A stretch of 64,000 nucleotides of DNA from Apostichopus japonicus (lineage: Eukaryota > Echinodermata > Holothuroidea > Aspidochirotida > Stichopodidae), in NCBI RefSeq assembly GCF_037975245.1, contig NC_092576.1, positions 34,388,611 through 34,452,610 on the forward strand, written 5' to 3'. How positions within the stretch are numbered: the first letter of the stretch is position 1; the number at the start of each line of letters is the position of its first letter. The notes below the pieces were generated by a model. The model saw nothing but the letters and a program-made list of their open reading frames with translations. It did no database searches and was not told where the DNA came from. Shown here piece by piece: positions 26,201-39,450 of this stretch. The translations under genes and the position numbers were made by a program.

Positions 26201-29200
26201 CCATATGTGGAACCATAATGTTGGGCAAAAGGGGGGGGGGGATTGCTGAAGGGGGAAACTGGGAAAGCAGCTATATGTAGGTTAGAGCTATCATTAGGAT
26301 CAAATATTTGAAAGCATAGGATTTTATGTGTATTCATCCTTGTTGAATGGGATGGAGGGTCGGGGAGGGGGAGGGGGGTCCAATTGACTTGGCTGCCCTA
26401 TTGGTCGTCTATTTGCTTTTCTCCCTGCTACGTAAAGTTTGATATGTCCTGAAAATTACAGTTTGTACACTATCACTCTATCTAGCTCATTGCATATGTC
26501 AAGTGGTGTGGGTTACTATGGAATTAGGTACCCTATACAGGGTCAGACCTCCATAACGCCCTAATATTGTGATATTATGTATAAATAATGTTTTGATGTC
26601 ATTCCACTAGTTGAGTGGGAATGAGGGGTGGGGATGATTGGAAAGCCCTAATCAGAATATATGCTATTGCATGTGCTACATTCATACAATTTGATATATT
26701 ATAGAGAAAATAGGGATGTACACTGTTATGGCTTTCTCCTATTGTTTGAGAAAGATTTTTTTTACCATTTCCAACAGCATAGATTAAGGTGATGTATATT
26801 AAATGTAAAGTAGAAGGTTTTTTTCCCAACTATTAGGGTCCCCATAATGTGTGTGAGAATTTAATGAACAGTCTAATATTAATTTTTGACCATCTTATTT
26901 TCACCTTTTCAAAGTTTTGATGTCATTCCAAATTGGTGAACTGCTTAATCTCAAATACAACAGTGTAGAAAATTACCTTGTCCAACTTTTACAGGCTCCA
27001 CCCATATGTGGAACCATCATGTTGGGCAAAAGGTGGGGGGGGGGGGTTGCTAGAGGGGGAAACTGGGAAAGCAGCTATATGTAGGTTAGAGCTATCATTA
27101 GGATCAAATATTTGAAAGCATAGGATTTTATGTGTATTCATCCTTGTTGAATGGGATGGAGGGTCGGGGAGGGGTGGGGGGTGTCCAATTGACTTGCGTG
27201 CCCTATTGGTCGTCTATTTGCTTTTCTCCCTGCTACGTAAAGTTTGATATGTCCTGAAAATAACAGTTTGTACACTATCACTCTATCTAGATCATTGCAT
27301 GTGGCAAGTGGTGTGGGTTACTATGGAATTAGGTACCCTATACAGGGTCAGACCTCCATAACGCCCTAATATTGTGATATTATGTATAAATAATGGTTTG
27401 ATGTCATTCCACTAGTTGAGTGGGAATGAGGGGTGGGGATGATTGGAAAGCCCTAATCAGAATATATGCTGTTGCATGTGCTACATTCATACAATTTGAT
27501 ATATTAGAGAGAAAATAGGGATGTACACTGTTATGGCTTTCTCCTATTGTTTGAGAAAGATTTATTTTACCATTTCCAACAGCATAGATTAAGGTGATGT
27601 ATATTAAATGTAATGTCAAAGTTTTTTTTCACTATTAGGGTCCCCATAATGTGTGTGAGAATTTAATGAACAGTCTAATATTAATTTTTGACCATCTTAT
27701 TTTCACCGTTTCAAAGTTTTGATGTCATTCCAAATTGGGGAACTGCTTAATCTCAAATACATCAGTGTAGAAAATAACCTTGTCCAACTTTACAGGCTCC
27801 ACCCATATGTGGAACCATCATGTGGGGCAAAAGGGGGGATGTTGCTGGGGGGGGGGAACTGGGAAAGCAGCTATATGTAGGTTCTAGGGCTATCATTAGG
27901 ATCAAATATTTGAAAGCATAGGATTTTATGTGTATTCATCCTTGTTGAATGGGATGGAGGGTAGGGGAGGGGTGGGGGTGTCCAATTGACTTGGCTGCCC
28001 TATTGGTCGTCTATTTGCTTTTCTACCTGCTACGTAAGTTTGATATGTCCTGAAAATTACGGTTTGTACACTATCACTCTATCTAGATCATTGCATGTGG
28101 CAAGTGGTTTGGGTTACTATGGAATCAGGTACCGTATACATGGTCAGACCCTTATAACGCCCTAATAATGTGATATTATGTATAAATAAATTTTTTGATG
28201 TCATTTCACTAGTTGAGTGGGAATGAGGGGTGGGGATGATTGGAAAGCCCTAATCAGAATATATATGCTGTTGCATGTGCTGTATTCATACAATTTGATA
28301 TATCATAGAGAAAATAGGGATGTACACTGTTATGGCTTTCTCCTATTGTTTGAGAATTTTTTTTTACCATTTCCAACAGCATAGATTAAGGTGATGTATA
28401 TTAAATGTAATGTCAAAGGGTTTTTTTTTCAACTATTAGGGTCCCAATGTGTGTGAGAATTTAATGAACAGTCTAATATTAATTTTTGACCATCTTATTT
28501 TCACCGTTTCAAAGTTTTGATGTCATTCCAAATTGATGAACTGCTTAATCTCAAATGCATCAGTGTAGAAAATGATCTTGTCCAACTTTTACAGGCTCCA
28601 CCCATATGTGGAACCATAATGTTGGGCAAAAGGGACGGGGGGGGGGGGGGTTGCTGGAGGGGGAAACTGGGAAAGCAGCTATATGTAGGTTAGAGCTATC
28701 ATTAGGATCAAATATTTGAAAGCATAGGATTTTATGTGTATTCATCCTTGTTGAATGGGATGGAGGGTCGGGGAGGGGTGGGGGGTGTCCAATTGACTTG
28801 GCTGCCCTATTGGTCGTCTATTTGCTTTCTACCTGCTACGTAAAGTTTGATATGTCCTGAAAATTACAGTTTGTACACTATCACTCTATCTAGATCATTG
28901 CATGTGGCAAGTGGTGTGGGTTACTATCCATGGAATCAGGTACCGTATACAGGGTCAGACCTCCATAACGCCCTAATAATGTGATATTATGTATAAATAA
29001 TGTTTTGATGTCATTTCACTAGTTGAGTGGGAATGAGGGGTGGGGATGATTGGAAAGCCCTAATCAGAATATATATGCTGTTGCATGTGCTGTATTCATA
29101 CAATTTGATATATCATAGAGAAAATAGGGATGTACACTGTTATGGCTTTCTCCTATTGTTTGAGAAAGATTTTTTTTACCATTTCCAACAGCATAGATTA

Positions 29201-31500
29201 AGGTGATGTATATTAAATGTAAAGTAGAAGGTTTTTTTTCCAACTATTAGGGTCCCCATAATGTGTGTGAGAATTTAATGAACAGTCTAATATTAATTTT
29301 TGACCATCTTATTTTCACCGTTTCAAAGTTTTGATGTCATTCCAAATTGATGAACTGCTTAATCTCAAATACATCAGAGTAGAAAATGATCTTGTCCAAC
29401 TTTTACAGGCTCCACCCATATGTGGAACCATAATGTTGGGCAAAAGGGACGGGGGGGGGGGGGATTGCTGAAGGGGGAAACTGGGAAAGCAGCTATATGT
29501 AGGTTAGAGCTATCATTAGGATCAAATATTTGGGATTTTATGTGTATTCATCCTTGTTGAATGGGATGGAGGGTAGGGGAGGGGTGGGGGAGTCCAATTG
29601 ACTTGGCTGCCCTATTGGTCGTCTATTTGCTTTTCTACCTGCTACGTAAAGTTTGATATGTCCTGAAAATTACAGTTTGTACACTATCACTCTATCTAGA
29701 TCATTGCATGGGGCAAGTGGTGTGGGTTACTATGGAATCAGCTACCGTATACAGGGTCAGACCCTTATAACGCCCTAATAATGTGATATTATGTATAAAT
29801 AATGTTTTGATGTCATTCCACTAGTTGAGTGGGAATGAGGGGTGGGGATGTTTGGAAAGCCCTAATCAGAATATATATGCTGTTGCATGTGCTGTATTCA
29901 TACAATTTGATATATTATAGAGAAAATAGGGATGTACACTGTTATGGCTTTCTCCTATTGTTTGAGAAAGATTTTTTTTACCATTTCCAACAGCATAGAT
30001 TAAGGTGATGTATATTAAATGTAATGTCAAAGGGTTTTTTTTTTCAACTATTAGGGTCCCCAATGTGTGTGAGAATTAATGAACAGTCTAATATTAATTT
30101 TTGACCATCTTATTTTCACCGTTTCAAAGTTTTGATGTCATTGCAAATTGATGAACTGCTTAATATCAAATGCATCAGTGTAGAAAACGATCTTGTCCAA
30201 CTTTTACAGGCTCCACCCATATGTGGAACCATAATGTTGGGCAAAAGGGAGGGGGGGGGGTTGCTGGAGGGGGAAACTGGGAAAGCAGCTATATGTAGGT
30301 TAGAGCTATCATTAGGATCAAATATTTGAAAGCATAGGAGTTTATGTGTATTCATCCTTGTTGAATGGGATGGAGGGTCGGGGAGGGGTGGGGGGTGTCC
30401 AATTGACTTGGCTGCCCTATTGGTCGTCTATTTGCTTTTCTACCTGCTACGTAAAGTTTGATATGTCCTGAAAATTACAGTTTGTACACTATCACTCTAT
30501 CTAGATCTTTGCATGTGGCAAGTGGTGTGGGTTACTATGGAATCAGGTACCGTATACAGGGTCAGACCTCCATAACGCCCTAATAATGTGATATTATGTA
30601 TAAATAATGTTTTGATGTCATTTCACTAGTTGAGTGGGAATGAGGGGTGGGGATGATTGGAAAGCCCTAATCAGAATATATATGCTGTTGCATGTGCTGT
30701 ATTCATACAATTTGATATATCATAGAGAAAATAGGGATGTACACTGTTATGGCTTTCTCCTATTGTTTGAGAAAGATTTTTTTACCATTTCCAACAGCAT
30801 AGATTAAGGTGATGTATATTAAATGTAAAGTAGAAGGTTTTTTTTTCAACTATTAGGGTCCCAATGTGTGTGAGAATTAATGAACAGCCTAATATTAATT
30901 TTTGACCATCTTATTTTCACCGTTTCAAAGTTTTGATGTCATTCCAAATTGATGAACTGCTTAATCTCAAATGCATCAGTGTAGAAAATGATCTTGTCCA
31001 ACTTTTACAGGCTCCACCCATATGTGGAACCATAATGTTGGGCAAAAGGGAGGGGGGGGGGGATTGCTGGAGGGGGAAACTGGGAAAGCAGCTATATGTA
31101 GGTTAGAGCTATCATTAGGATCAAATATTTGAAAGCATAGGATTTTATGTGTATTCATCCTTGTTGAATGGGATGGAGGGTCGGGGAGGGGTGGGGGTGT
31201 CCAATTGACTTGGCTGCCCTATTGGTCGTCTATTTGCTTTTCTACCTGCTACGTAAAGTTTGATATGTCCTGAAAGTTACAGTTTGTACACTATCACTCT
31301 ATCTAGATCATTGCATGTGGCAAGTGGTGTGGGTTACTATGGAATCAGGTACCGTATACAGGGTCAGACCCTCATAACGCCCTAATAATGTGATATTATG
31401 TACAAATAATGTTTTGATGTCATTCCACTAGTTGAGTGGGAATGAGGGGTGGGGATGATTGGAAAGCCCTAATCAGAATATATATGCTGTTGCATGTGCT
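22735..31500 (+). repeat. Higher-order block, second copy (12.03-kb displaced duplication)
   Basis: Partner of the block at about 9.8-19.6 kb. It begins where monomer type switches abruptly from B-type to A-type near 22,735 and follows the same monomer order. A few private differences have accumulated: the TCGGGGAGGGGAGG variant at 25,561, ACCCTAAACAGGG at 25,735 and ACAAATAAT at 31,410. The transition out of homology lies in the monomer anchored at 31,416. Confidence 0.8.
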
Positions 31501-34399
31501 GTATTCATACAATTTGATATATTGTAGAGAAATAGGGATGTACACTGTTATGGCTTTCTCCTATTGTTTGAGAAAGATTTTTTTTACCATTTCCAACAGC
31601 ATAGATTAAGGTGATGTATATTAAATGTAAGGTAGAATGTTTTTTTTTCTCCAACTATTAGGGTCCCCATAATGTGTGTGAGAATTTAATGAACAGTCTA
31701 ATATTAATTTTTGACCATCTTATTTTCACCGTTTCAAAGTTTTGATGTCATTCCAAATTGATGAACTGCTCTAAATCTCAAATGCATCAGTGTAGAAATT
31801 GATCTTGTCCAACTTTTACAGGCTCCACCCATATGTGGAACCATCATGTGGGGCAAAAGGGGGGGGATGTTGCTGGGGGGAACTGGGAAAGCAGCTATAT
31901 GTAGGTTCTAGGGCTATCATTAGGATCAAATATTTGAAAGCATAGGATTTTATGTGTATTCATCCTTGTTGAATGGGATGGAGGGTAGGGGAGGGGTGGG
32001 GGGTGTCCAATTGACTTGGCTGCCCTATTGGTCGTCTATTTGCTTTTCTACCTGCTACGTAAGTTTGATATGTCCTGAAAATTACGGTTTGTACACTATC
32101 ACTCTATCTAGATCATTGCATGTGGCAAGTGGTGTGGGTTACTATGGAATCAGGTACCGTATACAGGGTCAGACCCTTATAACGCCCTAATAATGTGATA
32201 TTATGTATAAATAATGTTTTGATGTCATTTCACTAGTTGAGTGGGAATGAGGGGTGGGGATGATTGGAAAGCCCTAATCAGAATATATATGCTGTTGCAT
32301 GTGCTGTATTCATACAATTTGATATATCATAGAGAAAATAGGGATGTACACTGTTATGGCTTTCTCCTATTGTTTGAGAAAGATTTTTTTACCATTTCCA
32401 ACAGCATAGATTAAGGTGATGTATATTAAATGTAATGTCAAAGGTTTTTTTTTCAACTGTTAGGGTCCCAATGTGTGTGAGAATTTAATGAACAGTCTAA
32501 TATTAATTTTTGACCATCTTATTTTCACCGTTTCAAAGTTTTGATGTCATTCCAAATTGATGAACTGCTTAATCTCAAATGCATCAGTGTAGAAAATGAT
32601 CTTGTCCAACTTTTACAGGCTCCACCCATATGTGGAACCATAATGTTGGGCAAAAGGGACGGGGGGGGGGGTTGCTGGAGGGGGAAACTGGGAAAGCAGC
32701 TATATGTAGGTTAGAGCTATCATTAGGATCAAATATTTGAAAGCATAGGATTTTATGTGTATTCATCCTTGTTGAATGGGATGGAGGGTCGGGGAGGGGT
32801 GGGGGGGTGTCCAATTGACTTGGCTGCCCTATTGGTCGTCTATTTGCTTTTCTACCTGCTACGTAAAGTTTGATATGTCCTGAAAATTACAGTTTGTACA
32901 CTATCACTCTATCTAGATCATTGCATGTGGCAAGTGGTGTGGGTTACTATGGAATCAGCTACCGTATACAGGGTCAGACCTCCATAACGCCCTAATAATG
33001 TGATATTATGTATAAATAATGTTTTGATGTCATTTCACTAGTTGAGTGGGAATGAGGGGTGGGGATGATTGGAAAGCCCTAATCAGAATATATATGCTGT
33101 TGCATGTGCTGTATTCATACAATTTGATATATCATAGAGAAAATAGGGATGTACACTGTTATGGCTTTCTCCTATTGTTTGAGAATTTTTTTTTTACCAT
33201 TTCCAACAGCATAGATTAAGGTGATGTATATTAAATGTAATGTCAAAGGTTTTTTTTTTCAACTATTAGGGTCCCAATGTGTGTGAGAATTTAATGAACA
33301 GTCTAATATTAATTTTTGACCATCTTATTTTCACCGTTTCAAAGTTTTGATGTCATTCCAAATTGATGAACTGCTTAATCTCAAATGCATCAGTGTAGAA
33401 AATGATCTTGTCCAACTTTTACAGGCTCCACCCATATGTGGAACCATAATGTTGGGCAAAAGGGACGGGGGGGGGGGTTGCTGGAGGGGGAAACTGGGAA
33501 AGCAGCTATATGTAGGTTAGAGCTATCATTAGGATCAAATATTTGAAAGCATAGGATTTTATGTGTATTCATCCTTGTTGAATGGGATGGAGGGTCGGGG
33601 AGGGGTGGGGGGTGTCCAATTGACTTGGCTGCCCTATTGGTCGTCTATTTGCTTTCTACCTGCTACGTAAAGTTTGATATGTCCTGAAAATTACAGTTTG
33701 TACACTATCACTCTATCTAGATCATTGCATGTGGCAAGTGGTGTGGGTTACTATCCATGGAATCAGGTACCGTATACAGGGTCAGACCTCCATAACGCCC
33801 TAATAATGTGATATTATGTATAAATAATGTTTTGTTGTCATTTCACTAGTTGAGTGGGAATGAGGGGTGGGGATGATTGGAAAGCCCTAATCAGAATATA
33901 TATGCTGTTGCATGTGCTGTATTCATACAATTTGATATATCATAGAGAAAATAGGGATGTACACTGTTATGGCTTTCTCCTATTGTTTGAGAAAGATTTT
34001 TTTTACCATTTCCAACAGCATAGATTAAGGTGATGTATATTAAATGTAAAGTAGAAGGTTTTTTTTCCAACTATTAGGGTCCCCATAATGTGTGTGAGAA
34101 TTTAATGAACAGTCTAATATTAATTTTTGACCATCTTATTTTCACCGTTTCAAAGTTTTGATGTCATTCCAAATTGATGAACTGCTTAATCTCAAATACA
34201 TCAGAGTAGAAAATGATCTTGTCCAACTTTTACAGGCTCCACCCATATGTGGAACCATAATGTTGGGCAAAAGGGGGGGGGGGATTGCTGAAGGGGGAAA
34301 CTGGGAAAGCAGCTATATGTAGGTTAGAGCTATCATTAGGATCAAATATTTGGGATTTTATGTGTATTCATCCTTGTTGAATGGGATGGAGGGTAGGGG

Positions 34400-37300
34400 A
34401 AGGGTGGGTGGTGTCCAATTGACTTGGCTGCCCTATTGGTCGTCTATTTGCTTTTCTACCTGCTACGTAAAGTTTGATATGTCCTGAAAATTACAGTTTG
34501 TACACTATCACTCTATCTAGATCATTGCATGTGGCAAGTGGTGTGGGTTACTATGGAATCAGGTACCGTATACAGGGTCAGACCCTCATAACGCCCTAAT
34601 AATGTGATATTATGTATAAATAATGTTTTGATATCATTCCACTAGTTGAGTGGGAATGAGGGGTGGGGATGATTGGTAAACCCTAATCAGAATATATATG
34701 CTGTTGCATGTGCTGTATTCATACAATTTGATATATTATAGAGAAAATAGGGATGTACACTGTTATGGCATTCTCCTATTGTTTGAGAAAGATTTTTTTT
34801 ACCATTTCCAACAGCATAGATTAAGGTGATGTATATTAAATGTAATGTCAAAGGTTTTTTTTTTCAACTATTAGGGTCCCAATGTGTGTGAGAATTAATG
34901 AACAGTCTAATATTAATTTTTGACCATCTTATTTTCACCGTTTCAAAGTTTTGATGTCATTCCAAATTGATGAACTGCTTAATCTCAAATACATCAGTGT
35001 AGAAAATGATCTTGTCCAACTTTTACAGGCTCCACCCATATGTGGAACCATAATGTTGGGCAAAAGGGGGGGGGGGATTGCTGAAGGGGGAAACTGGGAA
35101 AGCAGCTATATGTAGGTTAGAGCTATCATTAGGATCAAATATTTGAAAGCATAGGATTTTATGTGTATTCATCCTTGTTGAATGGGATGGAGGGTAGGGG
35201 AGGGGTGGGGGGTGTCCAATTGACTTGGCTGCCCTATTGGTCGTCTATTTGCTTTTCTACCTGCTACGTAAAGTTTGATATGTCTTGAAAATTACAGTTT
35301 GTACACTATCACACTATCTAGCTCAGTGCATGTGGCAAGTGGTGTGGGTTACTATGGAATCAGGTACCGTATACAGGGTCAGACCCTCATAACGCCCTAA
35401 TAATGTGATATTATGTATAAATAATGTTTTGATGTCATTCCACTAGTTGAGTGGGAATGAGGGGTGGGGATGATTGGAAAGCCCTAATCAGAATATATGC
35501 TGTTGCATGTGCTGTATTCATACAATTTGATATATCATAGAGAAAATAGGGATGTACACTGTTATGGCTTTCTCCTATTGTTTGAGAAAGATTTTTTTAC
35601 CATTTCCAACAGCATAGATTAAGGTGATGTATATTAAATGTAAAGTAGAAGGTTTTTTTTCTCCAACTATTAGGGTCCCCATAATGTGTGTTAGAATTTA
35701 ATGAACAGTCTAATATTAATTTTTGACCATCTTATTTTCATCGTTTCAAAGTTTTGATGTCATTGCAAATTGATGAACTGCTTAATATCAAATGCATCAG
35801 TGTAGAAAATGATCTTGTCCAACTTTTACAGGCTCCACCCATATGTGGAACCATAATGTTGGGCAAAAGGGAGGGGGGGGGGGGTTGCTGGAGGGGGAAA
35901 CTGGGAAAGCAGCTATATGTAGGTTAGAGCTATCATTAGGATCAAATATTTGAAAGCATAGGAGTTTATGTGTATTCATCCTTGTTGAATGGGATGGAGG
36001 GTCGGGGAGGGGTGGGGGGTGTCCAATTGACTTGGCTGCCCTATTGGTCGTCTATTTGCTTTTCTACCTGCTACGTAAAGTTTGATATGTCCTGAAAATT
36101 ACAGTTTGTACACTATCACTCTATCTAGATCTTTGCATGTGGCAAGTGGTGTGGGTTACTATGGAATCAGGTACCGTATACAGGGTCAGACCTCCATAAC
36201 GCCCTAATAATGTGATATTATGTATAAATAATGTTTTGATGTCATTTCACTAGTTGAGTGGGAATGAGGGGTGGGGATGATTGGAAAGCCCTAATCAGAA
36301 TATATATGCTGTTGCATGTGCTGTATTCATACAATTTGATATATCATAGAGAAAATAGGGATGTACACTGTTATGGCTTTCTCCTATTGTTTGAGAAAGA
36401 TTTTTTTACCATTTCCAACAGCATAGATTAAGGTGATGTATATTAAATGTAAAGTAGAAGGTTTTTTTTTCAACTATTAGGGTCCCAATGTGTGTGAGAA
36501 TTAATGAACAGCCTAATATTAATTTTTGACCATCTTATTTTCACCGTTTCAAAGTTTTGATGTCATTCCAAATTGATGAACTGCTTAATCTCAAATGCAT
36601 CAGTGTAGAAAATGATCTTGTCCAACTTTTACAGGCTCCACCCATATGTGGAACCATAATGTTGGGCAAAAGGGAGGGGGGGGGGGATTGCTGGAGGGGG
36701 AAACTGGGAAAGCAGCTATATGTAGGTTAGAGCTATCATTAGGATCAAATATTTGAAAGCATAGGATTTTATGTGTATTCATCCTTGTTGAATGGGATGG
36801 AGGGTCGGGGAGGGGTGGGGGTGTCCAATTGACTTGGCTGCCCTATTGGTCGTCTATTTGCTTTTCTACCTGCTACGTAAAGTTTGATATGTCCTGAAAG
36901 TTACAGTTTGTACACTATCACTCTATCTAGATCATTGCATGTGGCAAGTGGTGTGGGTTACTATGGAATCAGGTACCGTATACAGGGTCAGACCCTCATA
37001 ACGCCCTAATAATGTGATATTATGTATAAATAATGTTTTGATGTCATTCCACTAGTTGAGTGGGAATGAGGGGTGGGGATGATTGGAAAGCCCTAATCAG
37101 AATATATATGCTGTTGCATGTGCTGTATTCATACAATTTGATATATTGTAGAGAAAATAGGGATGTACACTGTTATGGCTTTCTCCTATTGTTTGAGAAA
37201 GATTTTTTTTACCATTTCCAACAGCATAGATTAAGGTGATGTATATTAAATGTAAGGTAGAATGTTTTTTTTTCTCCAACTATTAGGGTCCCCATAATGT

Positions 37301-39450
37301 GTGTGAGAATTTAATGAACAGTCTAATATTAGTTTTTGACCATCTTATTTTCACCGTTTCAAAGTTTTGATGTCATTCCAAATTGATGAACTGCTCTAAA
37401 TCTCAAATGCATCAGTGTAGAAATTGATCTTGTCCAACTTTTACAGGCTCCACCCATATGTGGAACCATCATGTGGGGCAAAAGGGGGGGGATGTTGCTG
37501 GGGGGGAACTGGGAAAGCAGCTATATGTAGGTTCTAGGGCTATCATTAGGATCAAATATTTGAAAGCATAGGATTTTATGTGTATTCATCCTTGTTGAAT
37601 GGGATGGAGGGTAGGGGAAGGGTGGGTGGTGTCCAATTGACTTGGCTGCCCTATTGGTCGTCTATTTGCTTTTCTACCTGCTACGTAAAGTTTGATATGT
37701 CCTGAAAATTACAGTTTGTACACTATCACTCTATCTAGATCATTGCATGTGGCAAGTGGTGTGGGTTACTATGGAATCAGGTACCGTATACAGGGTCAGA
37801 CCCTCATAACGCCCTAATAATGTGATATTATGTATAAATAATGTTTTGATATCATTCCACTAGTTGAGTGGGAATGAGGGGTGGGGATGATTGGTAAACC
37901 CTAATCAGAATATATATGCTGTTGCATGTGCTGTATTCATACAATTTGATATATTATAGAGAAAATAGGGATGTACACTGTTATGGCTTTCTCCTATTGT
38001 TTGAGAAAGATTTTTTTTACCATTTCCAACAGCATAGATTAAGGTGATGTATATTAAATGTAATGTCAAAGGTTTTTTTTTTCAACTATTAGGGTCCCAA
38101 TGTGTGTGAGAATTAATGAACAGTCTAATATTAATTTTTGACCATCTTATTTTCACCGTTTCAAAGTTTTGATGTCATTCCAAATTGATGAACTGCTTAA
38201 TCTCAAATACATCAGTGTAGAAAATGATCTTGTCCAACTTTTACAGGCTCCACCCATATGTGGAACCATAATGTTGGGCAAAAGGGGGGGGGGGGATTGC
38301 TGAAGGGGGAAACTGGGAAAGCAGCTATATGTAGGTTAGAGCTATCATTAGGATCAAATATTTGAAAGCATAGGATTTTATGTGTATTCATCCTTGTTGA
38401 ATGGGATGGAGGGTAGGGGAGGGGTGGGGGGTGTCCAATTGACTTGGCTGCCCTATTGGTCGTCTATTTGCTTTTCTACCTGCTACGTAAAGTTTGATAT
38501 GTCTTGAAAATTACAGTTTGTACACTATCACACTATCTAGCTCAGTGCATGTGGCAAGTGGTGTGGGTTACTATGGAATCAGGTACCGTATACAGGGTCA
38601 GACCCTCATAACGCCCTAATAATGTGATATAATGTATAAATAATGTTTTGATGTCATTCCACTAGTTGAGTGGGAATGAGGGGTGGGGATGATTGGAAAG
38701 CCCTAATCAGAATATATGCTGTTGCATGTGCTGTATTCATACAATTTGATATATCATAGAGAAAATAGGGATGTACACTGTTATGGCTTTCTCCTATTGT
38801 TTGAGAAAGATTTTTTTACCATTTCCAACAGCATAGATTAAGGTGATGTATATTAAATGTAAAGTAGAAGGTTTTTTTTCTCCAACTATTAGGGTCCCCA
38901 TAATGTGTGTTAGAATTTAATGAACAGTCTAATATTAATTTTTGACCATCTTATTTTCATCGTTTCAAAGTTTTGATGTCATTCCAAATTGATGAACTGC
39001 TTAATCTCAAATACATCAGTGTAGAAAATGATCTTGTCCAACTTTTACAGGCTCCACCCATATGTGGAACCATAATGTTGGGCAAAGGGGGGGGGGGATT
39101 GCTGAAGGGGGAAACTGGGAAAGCAGCTATATGTAGGTTAGAGCTATCATTAGGATCAAATATTTGAAAGCATAGGATTTTATGTGTATTCATCCTTGTT
39201 GAATGGGATGGAGGGTAGGGGAGGGGTGGGGGGTGTCCAATTGACTTGGCTGCCCTATTGGTCGTCTATTTGCTTTTCTACCTGCTACGTAAAGTTTGAT
39301 ATGTCCTGAAAATTACAGTTTGTACACTATCACTCTATCTAGATCATTGCATGGGGCAAGTGGTGTGGGTTACTATGGAATCAGGTACCGTATACAGGGT
39401 CAGACCCTCATAACGCCCTAATAATGTGATATTATGTATAAATAATGTTT
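34400..39450 (+). repeat. Four-monomer displaced repeat pair (3.22 kb offset)
   Basis: Anchors 34,630 and 35,431 recur at 37,848 and 38,650, offset 3,218-3,219. The shared markers are GATATCATTCC, TTGGTAAACCC, AGCTCAGTGCATG and GGAAGGGTGGGTGG upstream. The copies are separated by two monomers (36,238 and 37,040) that in turn match 30,614 and 31,416 at an offset of 5,624 bp (seven monomers). Confidence 0.8.
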
